A DNA stretch of 12,126 bases, taken from contig CALCHE010000036.1 of NCBI GenBank assembly GCA_937901145.1, positions 1-12,126 of the forward strand, in the 5' to 3' direction. This DNA is from an uncultured Clostridia bacterium (GTDB lineage Bacteria; Bacillota; Clostridia; Oscillospirales; Acutalibacteraceae). Under the pieces are notes generated by a model that did not search any database, had not been told where the DNA came from, and saw only the letters and a list, made by a program, of their open reading frames with translations. This document shows positions 1 to 8,600 of the stretch, piece by piece. The translations under genes and the position numbers were made by a program. The first letter of the stretch is position 1. Each line of letters begins with the position of its first letter.

Positions 1-278
1 ACGGTTCAGTTATCCGTCTTACCTTCCCTCCTCTTACTGAGGACAGACGTAAGGAAATCGTAAAGGATATCCAGAAAATGGCTGAAAACTCAAAGGTTGC
101 TGCACGTTCCGTACGCCGTGACTGCCTCGAAAAGCTCAAGGCTATGAAGAAGGCATCAGAAATCACAGAGGACGATCTTAAGGACGGCGAAAAGGAAATC
201 CAGAAGATCACTGATAATATCATCAAAGAAATCGATGAAATCTCTGCAGTAAAGCAGAAGGAAATTATGGAAATCTGA
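1..278 (+). CDS. frr: Ribosome recycling factor, C-terminal part (5' end outside window)
   Basis: Ribosome recycling factor acts with EF-G to split the post-termination ribosome so its subunits can be reused; it is a cytoplasmic protein. The reading frame enters from the left edge (first whole codon at base 3) and ends with TGA at 276-278. The visible 91 residues begin with GSVIRLTFPPLTEDRRKE, the family's conserved hinge and helix segment. A long basic/acidic helix follows, with the typical VAARSVRRDCLEKLK stretch, ending in VKQKEIMEI. This matches the second half of a protein usually about 185 residues long, so roughly the first 95 residues lie outside the window. The ATG at 78 is internal and is not the start. 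The position just before uppS is the standard Firmicutes order (usually pyrH-frr-uppS). Identification is confident from the motifs. Confidence 0.96.
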   Translation, partial: GSVIRLTFPPLTEDRRKEIVKDIQKMAENSKVAARSVRRDCLEKLKAMKKASEITEDDLKDGEKEIQKITDNIIKEIDEISAVKQKEIMEI

Positions 279-296
279 TTATAGCAGAACAATTTA

Positions 297-323
297 AGTG
301 GCTGTTTCTATGGGACAGCCACT
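297..323 (+). terminator. Hairpin between frr and uppS (weak terminator, attenuator or processing site)
   Basis: AGTGGCTGT (297-305) and ACAGCCACT (315-323) form a perfect 9-bp stem with a 9-base loop, starting 18 bases after the frr stop. The bases that follow (ATATGTCTTTATAA) are only moderately U-rich, so this is a poor match to a strong intrinsic terminator. It may lower read-through into uppS or mark an mRNA processing site. No convincing promoter is visible between it and uppS, which argues against full termination. Confidence 0.45.
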
Positions 324-366
324 ATATGTCTTTATAACAGGCAATTAAAAAACAGGAGTCTATATT

Positions 367-1089
367 ATGAAAAAGAAATTTGAGTGCCTCCCCGAGCATA
401 TTGCCATCATTATGGACGGTAACGGCAGATGGGCTAAAGAGCGCGGACTGAAGCGCACCGAGGGTCATAAGGTAGGAGCCAAGGTTTTCGAGGAAATATG
501 CGAGTACTGTGCTGAAATCGGCATTAAGCACGTGACCTTTTATGCCTTCTCCACCGAAAACTGGAAAAGATCCAAAATAGAGGTAACTGCCATTATGAAT
601 CTTTTCAGAGGCTATCTTGACCGTATGCAGGAAAGAGTACTCGAAAATGAGCAGGCGGGCTATCGTATCCGTTTTCTCGGTGCCCGTGACGGTATGCCGA
701 AGGATCTTGTCAGCCGTATGGATGACGTGGAAAAAAAGAGCGCCGATAAAGACAGAATAAATATAAACATCGCTGTTAATTACGGCTCGAGGGACGAAAT
801 AGTCCGCGGAGTGAAGGATATAGTCCGTGAAATACAGAGCGGAAAGCTGAGTGTGGATGATATCAATGAGGAGCTTATTTCCTCACATCTATACACTGCA
901 GGACAGCCTGACCCTGACCTTATCATAAGACCCAGCGGTGAGTACCGCCTTTCGAATTATCTTATGTGGCAGGCGGCATACAGCGAAATTTACATCGACG
1001 ATGTTCTGTGGCCCGACTACACTCCCGAGTGTCTTGACCGCGCCATAGAGGAATATTCGAAAAGAAACCGTCGCTTCGGCGGAGTTTAA
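367..1089 (+). CDS. uppS: Isoprenyl transferase (undecaprenyl diphosphate synthase)
   Basis: This cis-prenyltransferase condenses isopentenyl diphosphate units onto farnesyl diphosphate to make C55 undecaprenyl diphosphate, the precursor of the lipid carrier for peptidoglycan and other wall polymers. The 240-residue length is normal. The N-terminal diphosphate-binding motif HIAIIMDGNGRWAK covers residues 11-24, with catalytic Asp17, Asn19 and Arg21. The conserved VTFYAFSTENWKRS follows at 56-69. The C-terminal signature RPSGEYRLSNYLMWQ (188-202), with Arg188, Arg194 and the metal-binding Glu207 in the AAYSE segment, binds IPP and Mg. Pro189 replaces the more usual Thr of RTxGE. ATG 367 is supported by AGGAG at 354-358, eight bases upstream. 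Its substrate comes from the MEP pathway, to which dxr and ispG downstream belong. Confidence 0.97.
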   Translation: MKKKFECLPEHIAIIMDGNGRWAKERGLKRTEGHKVGAKVFEEICEYCAEIGIKHVTFYAFSTENWKRSKIEVTAIMNLFRGYLDRMQERVLENEQAGYRIRFLGARDGMPKDLVSRMDDVEKKSADKDRININIAVNYGSRDEIVRGVKDIVREIQSGKLSVDDINEELISSHLYTAGQPDPDLIIRPSGEYRLSNYLMWQAAYSEIYIDDVLWPDYTPECLDRAIEEYSKRNRRFGGV

Positions 1090-1126
1090 GTTATTACTTA
1101 CAAGTATTTATAAAGGAAGATTAATT

Positions 1127-2032
1127 ATGTCAAAGGATACAAAAGAAAAGAAAAAGCTTTTTAAGGGTGAGCGTACAGCTTCCACCATAATTATATGCAT
1201 CGGTCTGGCACTGTTTCTCGTAACGGTGATTATGGACTGGGTTCCCGTTATGACGGTTATTTTATCAGCCATAGCCGCTACTGCTACCTTCGAGGTAGTA
1301 AGAGCAGTAGGCAATAAGAGTAAAATCCTGTATGTTATTTCCTGCCTTGTGAGCTTTCTCACTGTTTCGGCAGTAGGCTTCGGTATAGCCGTTCCCGCAG
1401 TAGGTGTACTTTACAGCTTTTATGCTCTCGTGCTTCTTTCTCTGGGCGTATTCGATAATAAGAATATTCAGTTCACTCACACAGTAACTGCATTTTTCGC
1501 TTCAGTAGCACTGCCTTATGCTTTCTCCTGCTTCCTAAGACTTAATAACATCGCAGACATTAACCCGGACTATACTCATCAGGAGGGTATTTATTTCGTA
1601 TGTCTCGGCTTTGCCGCTTCCTGGCTCACCGACTCCTTCGCCTATCTCGTGGGCAGAAAGTTCGGCAAGCATAAGATGGCACCCGTTATCAGCCCCAAAA
1701 AGTCAATCGAGGGTGCTGTAGGCGGTGTGGTAATCACAGCCGCTTTCAACGTGCTTATTCTCTTCCTTTTCACCGTAGGATGTAAAAATCTCTATGATTA
1801 CACTCTCTTCGGTGAAAGTGCTATGAAGTATCTTTACATCATCCCCATTTCCGTGGTGCTTTCACTGGTAAGTATGGTGGGCGACCTTTCCGCTTCCGTG
1901 CTTAAAAGAAACTTCGGCATCAAGGACTACAGTCAGCTTCTTCCCGGTCACGGAGGAATTATGGACCGTTTTGACAGCTGTACCTTTGTTCTTCCCGTGC
2001 TTTACGGAATCGTGGCACTTATCTCTCTTTAA
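1127..2032 (+). CDS. cdsA: Phosphatidate cytidylyltransferase (CDP-diacylglycerol synthase)
   Basis: CdsA is an integral membrane enzyme that converts phosphatidic acid and CTP to CDP-diacylglycerol, the branch-point precursor of phosphatidylglycerol and other anionic phospholipids. The 301-residue protein opens with a short basic stretch (KDTKEKKKLFKGER) and continues as a series of hydrophobic segments from about residue 20. The family signature lies at 257-281: SVLKRNFGIKD, then LLPGHGGIMDR. Asp253 in VGDLSAS just before it and Asp280 are the expected metal-binding acidic residues. SWLTDSFAYLVGRKFGKHK (165-183) and SPKKSIEG (189-196) are also typical. The charged N-terminus before the first membrane segment is a little longer than in short homologues. 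AAAGGAAG at 1112-1119 supports the start at 1127. The stop codon overlaps the SD of dxr, so the two are probably translated from one message. Confidence 0.96.
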   Translation: MSKDTKEKKKLFKGERTASTIIICIGLALFLVTVIMDWVPVMTVILSAIAATATFEVVRAVGNKSKILYVISCLVSFLTVSAVGFGIAVPAVGVLYSFYALVLLSLGVFDNKNIQFTHTVTAFFASVALPYAFSCFLRLNNIADINPDYTHQEGIYFVCLGFAASWLTDSFAYLVGRKFGKHKMAPVISPKKSIEGAVGGVVITAAFNVLILFLFTVGCKNLYDYTLFGESAMKYLYIIPISVVLSLVSMVGDLSASVLKRNFGIKDYSQLLPGHGGIMDRFDSCTFVLPVLYGIVALISL

Positions 2033-2036
2033 GGAG
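2031..2036 (+). promoter_or_regulatory. SD of dxr overlapping the cdsA stop codon
   Basis: AAGGAG begins inside the cdsA TAA (2030-2032) and lies eight bases before ATG 2045. This decides the dxr start: a GTG at 2036 in the same frame would lie inside the SD itself and has no SD of its own. The overlap suggests translational coupling of cdsA and dxr. Confidence 0.8.
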
Positions 2037-2044
2037 TGATTTAT

Positions 2045-3190
2045 ATGACTAAAAAGCTTTCTATTTTAGGCTCTACAGGCTCCATCGGTACTCAGAGTTT
2101 AGATGTAGCCGAAATGAGGGGCTATGAAATCATCGCTCTCACCGCTGACAGAAATGCTAAGGTGCTCGAGGAGCAGATAAGAAAATGGAAGCCCAAATAT
2201 GCCGCACTTAACGACGAGGAAGCGGCTAAGGCTCTTAAAATTGCAGTAGCTGACACGGATACAAAGGTTTATTCGGGTGCTGAGGGTGTAGCCTTCTGTG
2301 CCGCTGCCGCTGAGGCGGATACCGTTCTTAACTCCGTGGTGGGTATTGCAGGTCTCAAGCCCACTCTCACCGCTATCGAGGAGGGTAAGGACATCGCCCT
2401 GGCTAACAAGGAAACCCTCGTAGCCGGTGGTGCTCTGGTTATGAAAAGAGCCGCAGAAAAAGGTGTTAAGATTTTACCCGTAGACAGTGAGCACAGTGCT
2501 ATTTTCCAATGTCTCGAGGGTATGAATAAAAAAGATGAGCTTAAGTCAATCATATTAACAGCATCGGGCGGTCCTTTCTTCGGTAAAAAGAGAGACGAGC
2601 TTCAGAATATCACAGTGGCCGAGGCTCTGAAGCATCCTAACTGGAGTATGGGTGCCAAGATAACCGTGGACAGTGCCACGATGATGAATAAGGGTCTCGA
2701 GCTTATCGAGGCTGTGTGGCTTTTCGGTGTTTCTCCCGATATGATCGACATAGTGGTTCACCGTGAAAGCATAATTCACTCCCTTATAGAATATAATGAT
2801 AACTCGGTGATAGCACAGCTCGGTGTACCTGATATGAGAATACCTATTCAGTATGCACTGACCTATCCCGAAAGATATCCGTCACCTGTCAGAAAGCTTA
2901 ATCTGTGGGATTTTCAGAATCTTACCTTCTTTAAGCCTGATTATGAAACCTTCTCCTGCCTTAATATCTGCCGTGATGCCATCCGTAAGGGCGGTCTTTA
3001 TCCCTGTGCGGCTAACGGTGCCAACGAAAGAGCAAATGCTCTTTTCAGAGAGGGCAGGGTAGGATTTTTACAGATTGCCGACTTAGTAGAAAAGGCGACG
3101 GAAAAAACAGTTAACAAAGAAATATACACCCTCGACGATGTTCTCGAAGCAGATAAATATGCCAGAGAGCTTGTCGACAGCTTAATATAA
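2045..3190 (+). CDS. dxr: 1-deoxy-D-xylulose 5-phosphate reductoisomerase
   Basis: Dxr rearranges and reduces 1-deoxy-D-xylulose 5-phosphate to 2-C-methyl-D-erythritol 4-phosphate with NADPH, the first committed step of the MEP isoprenoid pathway; it is the target of fosmidomycin. Starting at ATG 2045 the protein has 381 residues, a usual length. The NADPH-binding loop ILGSTGSIGTQSLDV is at 7-21, and ALANKETLVAGG is at 118-129. The metal site shows PVDSEH (145-150; Asp147, Glu149) and MMNKGLELIEA (213-223), with Glu219 as the third ligand and Asn215/Lys216 as substrate contacts. The flexible active-site loop HPNWSMG (197-203) is intact, as is LTASGGPF (171-178). No key residue is missing. It lies between cdsA and rseP in the canonical order and shares its pathway with ispG 1.4 kb downstream. 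Confidence 0.97.
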   Translation: MTKKLSILGSTGSIGTQSLDVAEMRGYEIIALTADRNAKVLEEQIRKWKPKYAALNDEEAAKALKIAVADTDTKVYSGAEGVAFCAAAAEADTVLNSVVGIAGLKPTLTAIEEGKDIALANKETLVAGGALVMKRAAEKGVKILPVDSEHSAIFQCLEGMNKKDELKSIILTASGGPFFGKKRDELQNITVAEALKHPNWSMGAKITVDSATMMNKGLELIEAVWLFGVSPDMIDIVVHRESIIHSLIEYNDNSVIAQLGVPDMRIPIQYALTYPERYPSPVRKLNLWDFQNLTFFKPDYETFSCLNICRDAIRKGGLYPCAANGANERANALFREGRVGFLQIADLVEKATEKTVNKEIYTLDDVLEADKYARELVDSLI

Positions 3191-3220
3191 TCATTGAATC
3201 AATAATCGGATAATTTTCAG

Positions 3221-3251
3221 AAAGGAAAGAGAGCTTTCTCTTTGTTTTAAA
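3221..3251 (+). promoter_or_regulatory. rseP leader: SD followed by a 7-bp hairpin before the start codon
   Basis: The best SD-like sequence, AAAGGAAAG (3221-3229), is about 22 bases from ATG 3252, too far for normal initiation. Between them AAAGAGA (3226-3232) and TCTCTTT (3237-3243) form a perfect 7-bp stem with loop GCTT, followed by GTTTTAAA. Folding would bring SD and ATG close together but also occupies part of the SD. The hairpin could therefore set rseP translation. It could also act as a weak termination or processing signal, since T-rich sequence follows. Confidence 0.45.
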
Positions 3252-4541
3252 ATGGATTTTTCTACAGCATTATCTAAAATTTTACCCTTTGCCATAGCCG
3301 TGCTTTTCTTCGGTCTTATTATCTTTATTCACGAGTTCGGCCACTTTATCTTTGCCAAGCTTTTCGGAGTAAAGGTAAACGAATTTGCTATCGGTATGGG
3401 CCCTACTATCCTTAAAAAGCAGGGTAAGGAAACCAAATATGCTCTTCGTCTTCTGCCCTTCGGCGGCTTCGTAAGTATGGAGGGTGAAGAGGAGAAAAGC
3501 GAGGACGGTCGTGCCTTCTGTAATCAGAAGGTGTGGAAGAGAATGATTATCATCGCCGCAGGTGCCGTGATGAATCTTATCCTCGGCTTCATCGTCTGTA
3601 TCTTTCTCGTTTCGGGCAGTGAGCTCGTGGGTACCAATGAGATACTGCAGTTTTATGAGGGTGCAGTAAGCTCTGAGAGCGGTCTTGCCGTGGGTGATAA
3701 AATCCTGAAAATCGACGGAAAAAGAGTTTATTCCGATTACGACATCAGCTACTTTATGCAGCGTAACAGCAGCGGTAAATATGACTTTACCGTGGAGCGT
3801 GAGGGTGAAAAGATAACCTTAGAGGATGTAACATTCCTGAAAAGAACCAGCGGAAACTTTTACTACAGAGAGGACTGCACGGTTTACGATGTCTCTGCTC
3901 TTTTAAAGGATCAGGGCTTCGCTGACGAGGACATGATTCTTTCCATAAACGGAAGCTCTGTCAAAACAGCTGAGGAGCTTATAGCGCAGATTGACGCCGA
4001 TAAGGATTTCACTTATGACTTCGTTCTGAAAAGAGGCGAAGAGGAAATATCGCTTTCTCAGGTAAAGCTTAACACAGCTACAGTTTTTGACTTCTCCATT
4101 TTAGGTGAAGAGAAAAATGTGCTGAATGTTTTATCTTCGGCCCTCGGCTACAGCGTTTCAATGGGCAGAATGGTTTATCTGAGTCTTTTCGATCTTATCA
4201 GAGGTCAGTACGGACTCAATGACCTGGCAGGTCCTATCGGTACGGTAACGGTAATTGCCGACATAGCTCAGAGCAGTATGGTAAATGTGGACTGGAGCGG
4301 ACTTTTCATGATGATGGCTATGATTACCATTAACATCGGTCTTTTCAATCTTCTTCCCGTTCCTGCACTTGACGGCGGACATCTGTTCTTTATGGTATTT
4401 GAGGTTATTTTCAGAAAGCCCGTACCTCAGAAATACGAATCCTGGATTCATGCTGCAGGTCTTATCATTCTTTTAGGCTTTATGGCACTTATCAGCTTTA
4501 GTGATATATGGAAGCTGGTTTCAGGTCGCGGATTTTATTGA
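3252..4541 (+). CDS. rseP: Site-2 intramembrane zinc metalloprotease (RseP/RasP family)
   Basis: This family cleaves membrane-embedded substrates, typically anti-sigma factors already trimmed by a site-1 protease, and clears leftover signal peptides. The 429-residue protein has its first membrane helix at about 11-34 carrying the zinc motif HEFGH (27-31). A second helix at about 98-121 follows IIIAAGAVMNLILG. An extracytoplasmic region at about 125-285 holds two PDZ-like units: LAVGDKILKIDGKRV at 145-159, and FADEDMILSINGSSV at 223-237. C-terminal helices carry LAGPIG (325-330) and the third zinc-ligand motif NLLPVPALDGGH (366-377, Asp374). All catalytic residues are present. The start at 3252 is the only sensible one, because the HEFGH helix begins ten residues later; its SD is unusually distant. 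The substrate cannot be told from the window, and no sigma or anti-sigma gene is adjacent. Confidence 0.95.
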   Translation: MDFSTALSKILPFAIAVLFFGLIIFIHEFGHFIFAKLFGVKVNEFAIGMGPTILKKQGKETKYALRLLPFGGFVSMEGEEEKSEDGRAFCNQKVWKRMIIIAAGAVMNLILGFIVCIFLVSGSELVGTNEILQFYEGAVSSESGLAVGDKILKIDGKRVYSDYDISYFMQRNSSGKYDFTVEREGEKITLEDVTFLKRTSGNFYYREDCTVYDVSALLKDQGFADEDMILSINGSSVKTAEELIAQIDADKDFTYDFVLKRGEEEISLSQVKLNTATVFDFSILGEEKNVLNVLSSALGYSVSMGRMVYLSLFDLIRGQYGLNDLAGPIGTVTVIADIAQSSMVNVDWSGLFMMMAMITINIGLFNLLPVPALDGGHLFFMVFEVIFRKPVPQKYESWIHAAGLIILLGFMALISFSDIWKLVSGRGFY

Positions 4542-4563
4542 TCAAATATAAGCAGGTGAAATT

Positions 4564-5616
4564 ATGATTAAAAAAAGAGAATGTAAAAAAATAAAGGTCG
4601 GTAATATTTACATCGGCGGTGACAGTAAAATCACCGTCCAGTCAATGCTCAATATTCCCGCTCACGACATTCAGGGTAATGTGGCTCAGGCGAAAAGACT
4701 CGAGGAAGCAGGCTGTGAAATCATAAGAGTAGCCGTTCCCGATATGGAAAGCGTAAAAACCGTAGCCGCGCTGAAGGAAAATATCAGTGTGCCCATCGTA
4801 GCGGATATACATTTCGATTACCGTCTTGCTTTGGCAAGCCTCGATGCAGGGGTAGATAAAATCCGCATCAATCCCGGTAACATCGGTGCTGATGAAAATG
4901 TGAAGGCAGTAGCAGAGAAGTGCCGTATGCACGGTGTACCTATCCGTATCGGTGTAAACTCAGGCTCTGTGGAAAAGGACATTCTTGCCCGTTTCGGAGG
5001 CCCTACTCCCGAGGCCATGGCAGAGAGTGCTATGTACCACGTGCAATTACTGGAAAAATATGACTTCGATGACATCGTTATCTCCATTAAGTCATCGAAT
5101 GTAGCCAATATGATAAGTGCCTATGAAAGAGTGGCCGAAATGTGCTCTTATCCCTTACATTTGGGTGTTACGGAATCGGGTACGGCGAGAATGGGCCTTA
5201 TCAAATCAAGCGTGGGCATCGGCTCACTTCTCACCAGAGGAATAGGTGACACCATCCGTGTTTCCCTTACCGATGACCCCGTAAATGAGGTCTATGCAGG
5301 CTTCGATATTCTTAAGGCTATCGGCATAGATAAAAGCACACCTACTCTCGTGTCCTGTCCTACCTGCGGAAGAACGAAGATTGACCTTATTTCTCTTGCA
5401 CAAAGGGTAGAAGAGAGACTCCGCACCGTTAAAAAGAATATCACGGTAGCTGTTATGGGCTGTGTGGTGAACGGACCCGGTGAGGCCAAGGAAGCTGACA
5501 TCGGTATCGCAGGCGGTGACGGATGTGCTATTATCTTCAGAAAAGGTGAAATTCTAAGAAAAGTCAGCGAAGAAAATATTTTAGACGAATTGATGAAGGA
5601 AATAGAACTTTTATAA
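4564..5616 (+). CDS. ispG: 4-hydroxy-3-methylbut-2-en-1-yl diphosphate synthase (GcpE)
   Basis: IspG is a [4Fe-4S] enzyme that reductively opens methylerythritol 2,4-cyclodiphosphate to HMBPP, the penultimate MEP step. At 350 residues it is the compact bacterial two-domain form: an N-terminal TIM barrel to about residue 260 and a C-terminal iron-sulfur domain. The cluster ligands are visible as SCPTCGR (Cys265, Cys268) and VAVMGCVVNGPGEAKEADIG (Cys300, with Glu307 as the expected fourth ligand). Barrel motifs include PIVADIHFDYRLAL (77-90), DKIRINPGNIG (98-108), PIRIGVNSGS (126-135), GVTESGT (201-207) and SVGIGSLL (216-223). ATG 4564 is preceded by AGGTGA at 4554-4559. It follows rseP by 22 bases and precedes polC by 17, so all three are probably co-transcribed. 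With dxr it places two of the seven MEP enzymes in this operon. Confidence 0.97.
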   Translation: MIKKRECKKIKVGNIYIGGDSKITVQSMLNIPAHDIQGNVAQAKRLEEAGCEIIRVAVPDMESVKTVAALKENISVPIVADIHFDYRLALASLDAGVDKIRINPGNIGADENVKAVAEKCRMHGVPIRIGVNSGSVEKDILARFGGPTPEAMAESAMYHVQLLEKYDFDDIVISIKSSNVANMISAYERVAEMCSYPLHLGVTESGTARMGLIKSSVGIGSLLTRGIGDTIRVSLTDDPVNEVYAGFDILKAIGIDKSTPTLVSCPTCGRTKIDLISLAQRVEERLRTVKKNITVAVMGCVVNGPGEAKEADIGIAGGDGCAIIFRKGEILRKVSEENILDELMKEIELL

Positions 5617-5633
5617 TATATAGGAAGAATTGA

Positions 5634-8600
5634 ATGAACAGCGTATTTGAGGAACTGTTCGGACCTTTTAACTCACAGGAGCTGAGCGAGAGGTTCGCAG
5701 GAAGTAAAATAGAAAATGTGGCTATTTCTATGGAAAAAAAGCAGGTGGAAATCAAAGCTTTCTTTCCGTCCTTAGTCACTGATAAGGTTTTAGAGGAAGC
5801 TCAGTCGGATTTAAGAAGCCGACTGGGTGTTTCTGACGTTATAATCAAACCCCGTATGCCCGCTGAATGCTTTTCTGAGGGCTACTTTGCCACTCTCATA
5901 AGGGAGACTAATTCCGCTTTAGCCGCTACTAATGGCTTTTTCGAGGACAGTAAGGGCTCCTTTGACGGAACCACTCTTTCCGTGGAGCTTTCCCACGGCG
6001 GTGCATCCATTCTCGAAAGTGTGGGAGCAGGAGAGTATATGTCCCGTCTTATCGCTGAACGCTTCGGCAGAAGGGTCGAGGTACAGTTTACGGGTCAGAG
6101 AGAGCTCGTCATCAGCGACGAGGAAATTGCCTCATTCCATAAAAAGGCAGAGGAAGAAAATCTCCGTGCCAAGGGTATAGACCCTGCTGAGTATATGGCA
6201 CCAAAGCCAAAGGAGCACAAGATAATCGAGGGCATCCCTCTTTATCTGGAAACAGCTAAGCCTATCTACGGAAACAAAATCACGAAAAATCCCAAGCCTC
6301 TTAATGAAATCTCCGTAGAGGACGGCTCCTGTGTGGTGTGGGGTGATGTTTTCGGCTTTGACAGCAGAGAAACCAGAGACGGCAGAAGCTACATAATCAC
6401 CTTTAATATTACCGATAACACCTATGCCTACACCTGTAAGGTTTTCGAGAGAAAGGAAAACTGCGATGCCATTATGGCCAAGGTCAAGGACGGTGTCACC
6501 GTTATGATAAGAGGTGACCTTGCCTTTGATAAATTCTCAGGTGAAAACGTAATCTCTCCCCGTGCCATCTGTCTTGTCGAAAAGATACAGAAAACCGATG
6601 ATGCCGAGGAAAAGAGAGTCGAATTACACCTTCACACCAAAATGTCCATGATGGACGGTATGACTGATGCCTCCGTCCTGGTTAAAAGAGCCATAGCCTG
6701 GGGACATAAAGCCATAGCCATCACCGACCACGGTGTGGTACAGGCATATCCCGAAGCCGTTTCTGCCGCAGGTGGCAAAATAAAAATCATCTACGGTATG
6801 GAAGGCTACTTTATGGATGATACGGAAATAAGCTTCGAGGACTGGAAAAAGAGTAAAAACAAATACTTCCATCAGATTATCTTAGCCCGAAATCTTACGG
6901 GACTTAAAAATCTTTACAAGCTTATAACCAAATCAAACCTCGAATATTTCCACAGAAGACCCATTATTCCCAAAAGTGAACTCATAAAGCACAGAGAGGG
7001 TCTTATTATAGGTTCAGCCTGTGAAGCAGGTGAATTATACCGTGCTATAGTAGAAGGAAAAAGCGAAGAGGAGATACTGAAAATCGCATCCTTCTACGAT
7101 TATCTGGAAATTCAGCCCTGCGGTAATAACGAATATATGATAAGAAGTGAACGCTTCCCTCACGTGAATTCCGTGGAGGATATCTGCAACTTTAACCGTA
7201 AGGTAATTCACGTGGCTGATGCTGTGGGTAAGCCTGTAGTAGCCACCTGTGACGTTCATTTCATCGACCCTGAGGATGCACGCTACAGAGCTATTCTTAT
7301 GGCAGGTCAGGGCTTCTCCGATGCGGATCAGCAGGCACCTCTTTATTTCCGTAATACTGAGGAAATGCTCGCGGAGTTCGACTATCTCGGTGAAGAAACA
7401 GCTAAGGAAATCGTTATCACAAATCCGAATATGATAGCCGATATGATAGAAAAAATCATTCCTATTCCCAGCGGTAACTATCCGCCTTCTCTTGAGGGCG
7501 CTGACGATGAGCTTACACGTCTTTGCTGGGATAAGGCGAAAAATCTTTTCGGCGATCCCGTTCCCGAATATGTAGCCAAGAGACTCGAAAAAGAGCTCAC
7601 CTCTATCATCAAGCACGGCTTTGGTGTTCTCTATATGATCGCACAGAAGCTGGTTAAAAACTCCGAGGAGCACGGCTACCACGTAGGCTCACGAGGCTCT
7701 GTAGGATCGTCCTATGTCGCCAATGCTTCGGGTATTTCCGAGGTTAACCCTCTCGCTCCACATTACCGCTGTCCTAACTGTAAGTGGTCGGAATTTTTCC
7801 TCAAGGGTGAGGTAGGCTCAGGCTATGACCTTCCGAAAAAGAACTGTCCCGAATGCGGTACTGACCTTATCCGTGACGGTCACGACATCCCCTTCGAAAC
7901 CTTCCTCGGCTTCAAGGGTGACAAGAGCCCTGATATCGATCTTAACTTCTCGGGTGAGTATCAGTCGAGAGCCCACCGCTACACCGAAACTCTTTTCGGC
8001 GACGGTCACGTTTTCAAAGCGGGTACCATCGCTTCTGTCGCTGACAAGACAGCCTACGGCTATGTTAAAAAGTATCTGCAGGAAAGAGACATTGTTGTTT
8101 CCCGTGCTGAGGAGGACAGACTCACCCGAGGCTGTACCGGTGTCAAAAGAACCACAGGTCAGCATCCGGGCGGTATGGTTGTTGTGCCTGACTGTTTCGA
8201 TGCGGCGGACTTTACTCCCATTCAGCATCCTGCCGATGACTCGAAGAGTGACACACGAACCACTCACTTCGACTTCCACGCACTTCACGACACTATTCTT
8301 AAGCTCGATAACCTCGGCCATGATGTTCCCTCACTTTATAAGCATCTCGAGGATCTGACAGGCATTCCCGTAATGGAAACGGATATATGTGACCCGAAGG
8401 TTTATGAGCTTATTCTTTCACCTGAGCCCTTGGGTGTTACGGCTGAGGATATCGACTGTCCCACAGGCACCCTTTCCATTCCGGAAATGGGTACACCCTT
8501 CGTAATTCAGATGCTTCTCGATGCGAGACCGCAGAATTTCTCAGAGCTTCTGCAGATTTCGGGCCTTTCTCACGGTACGGGCGTGTGGCTGGGTAATGCT

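Noticed and set aside
2036..2044. GTG at 2036 as an alternative dxr start
   Set aside because: It lies within the SD of the ATG at 2045, and the extra residues fall outside the normal N-terminus.
3193..3203. Small palindrome ATTGA-A-TCAAT after dxr
   Set aside because: A 5-bp stem with a one-base centre in AT-rich sequence is expected by chance and cannot form a useful hairpin.
7035..7682. 215-codon open frame on the minus strand inside polC
   Set aside because: It lies opposite intact, strongly conserved PolC sequence, has no recognisable motif, and reflects codon bias on the plus strand.
7818..8358. Overlapping open frames of 167 (minus) and 177 (plus) codons inside polC
   Set aside because: They are shadows of the PolC catalytic core, low in complexity, and rich in Thr, Ser and Val from its codon pattern.
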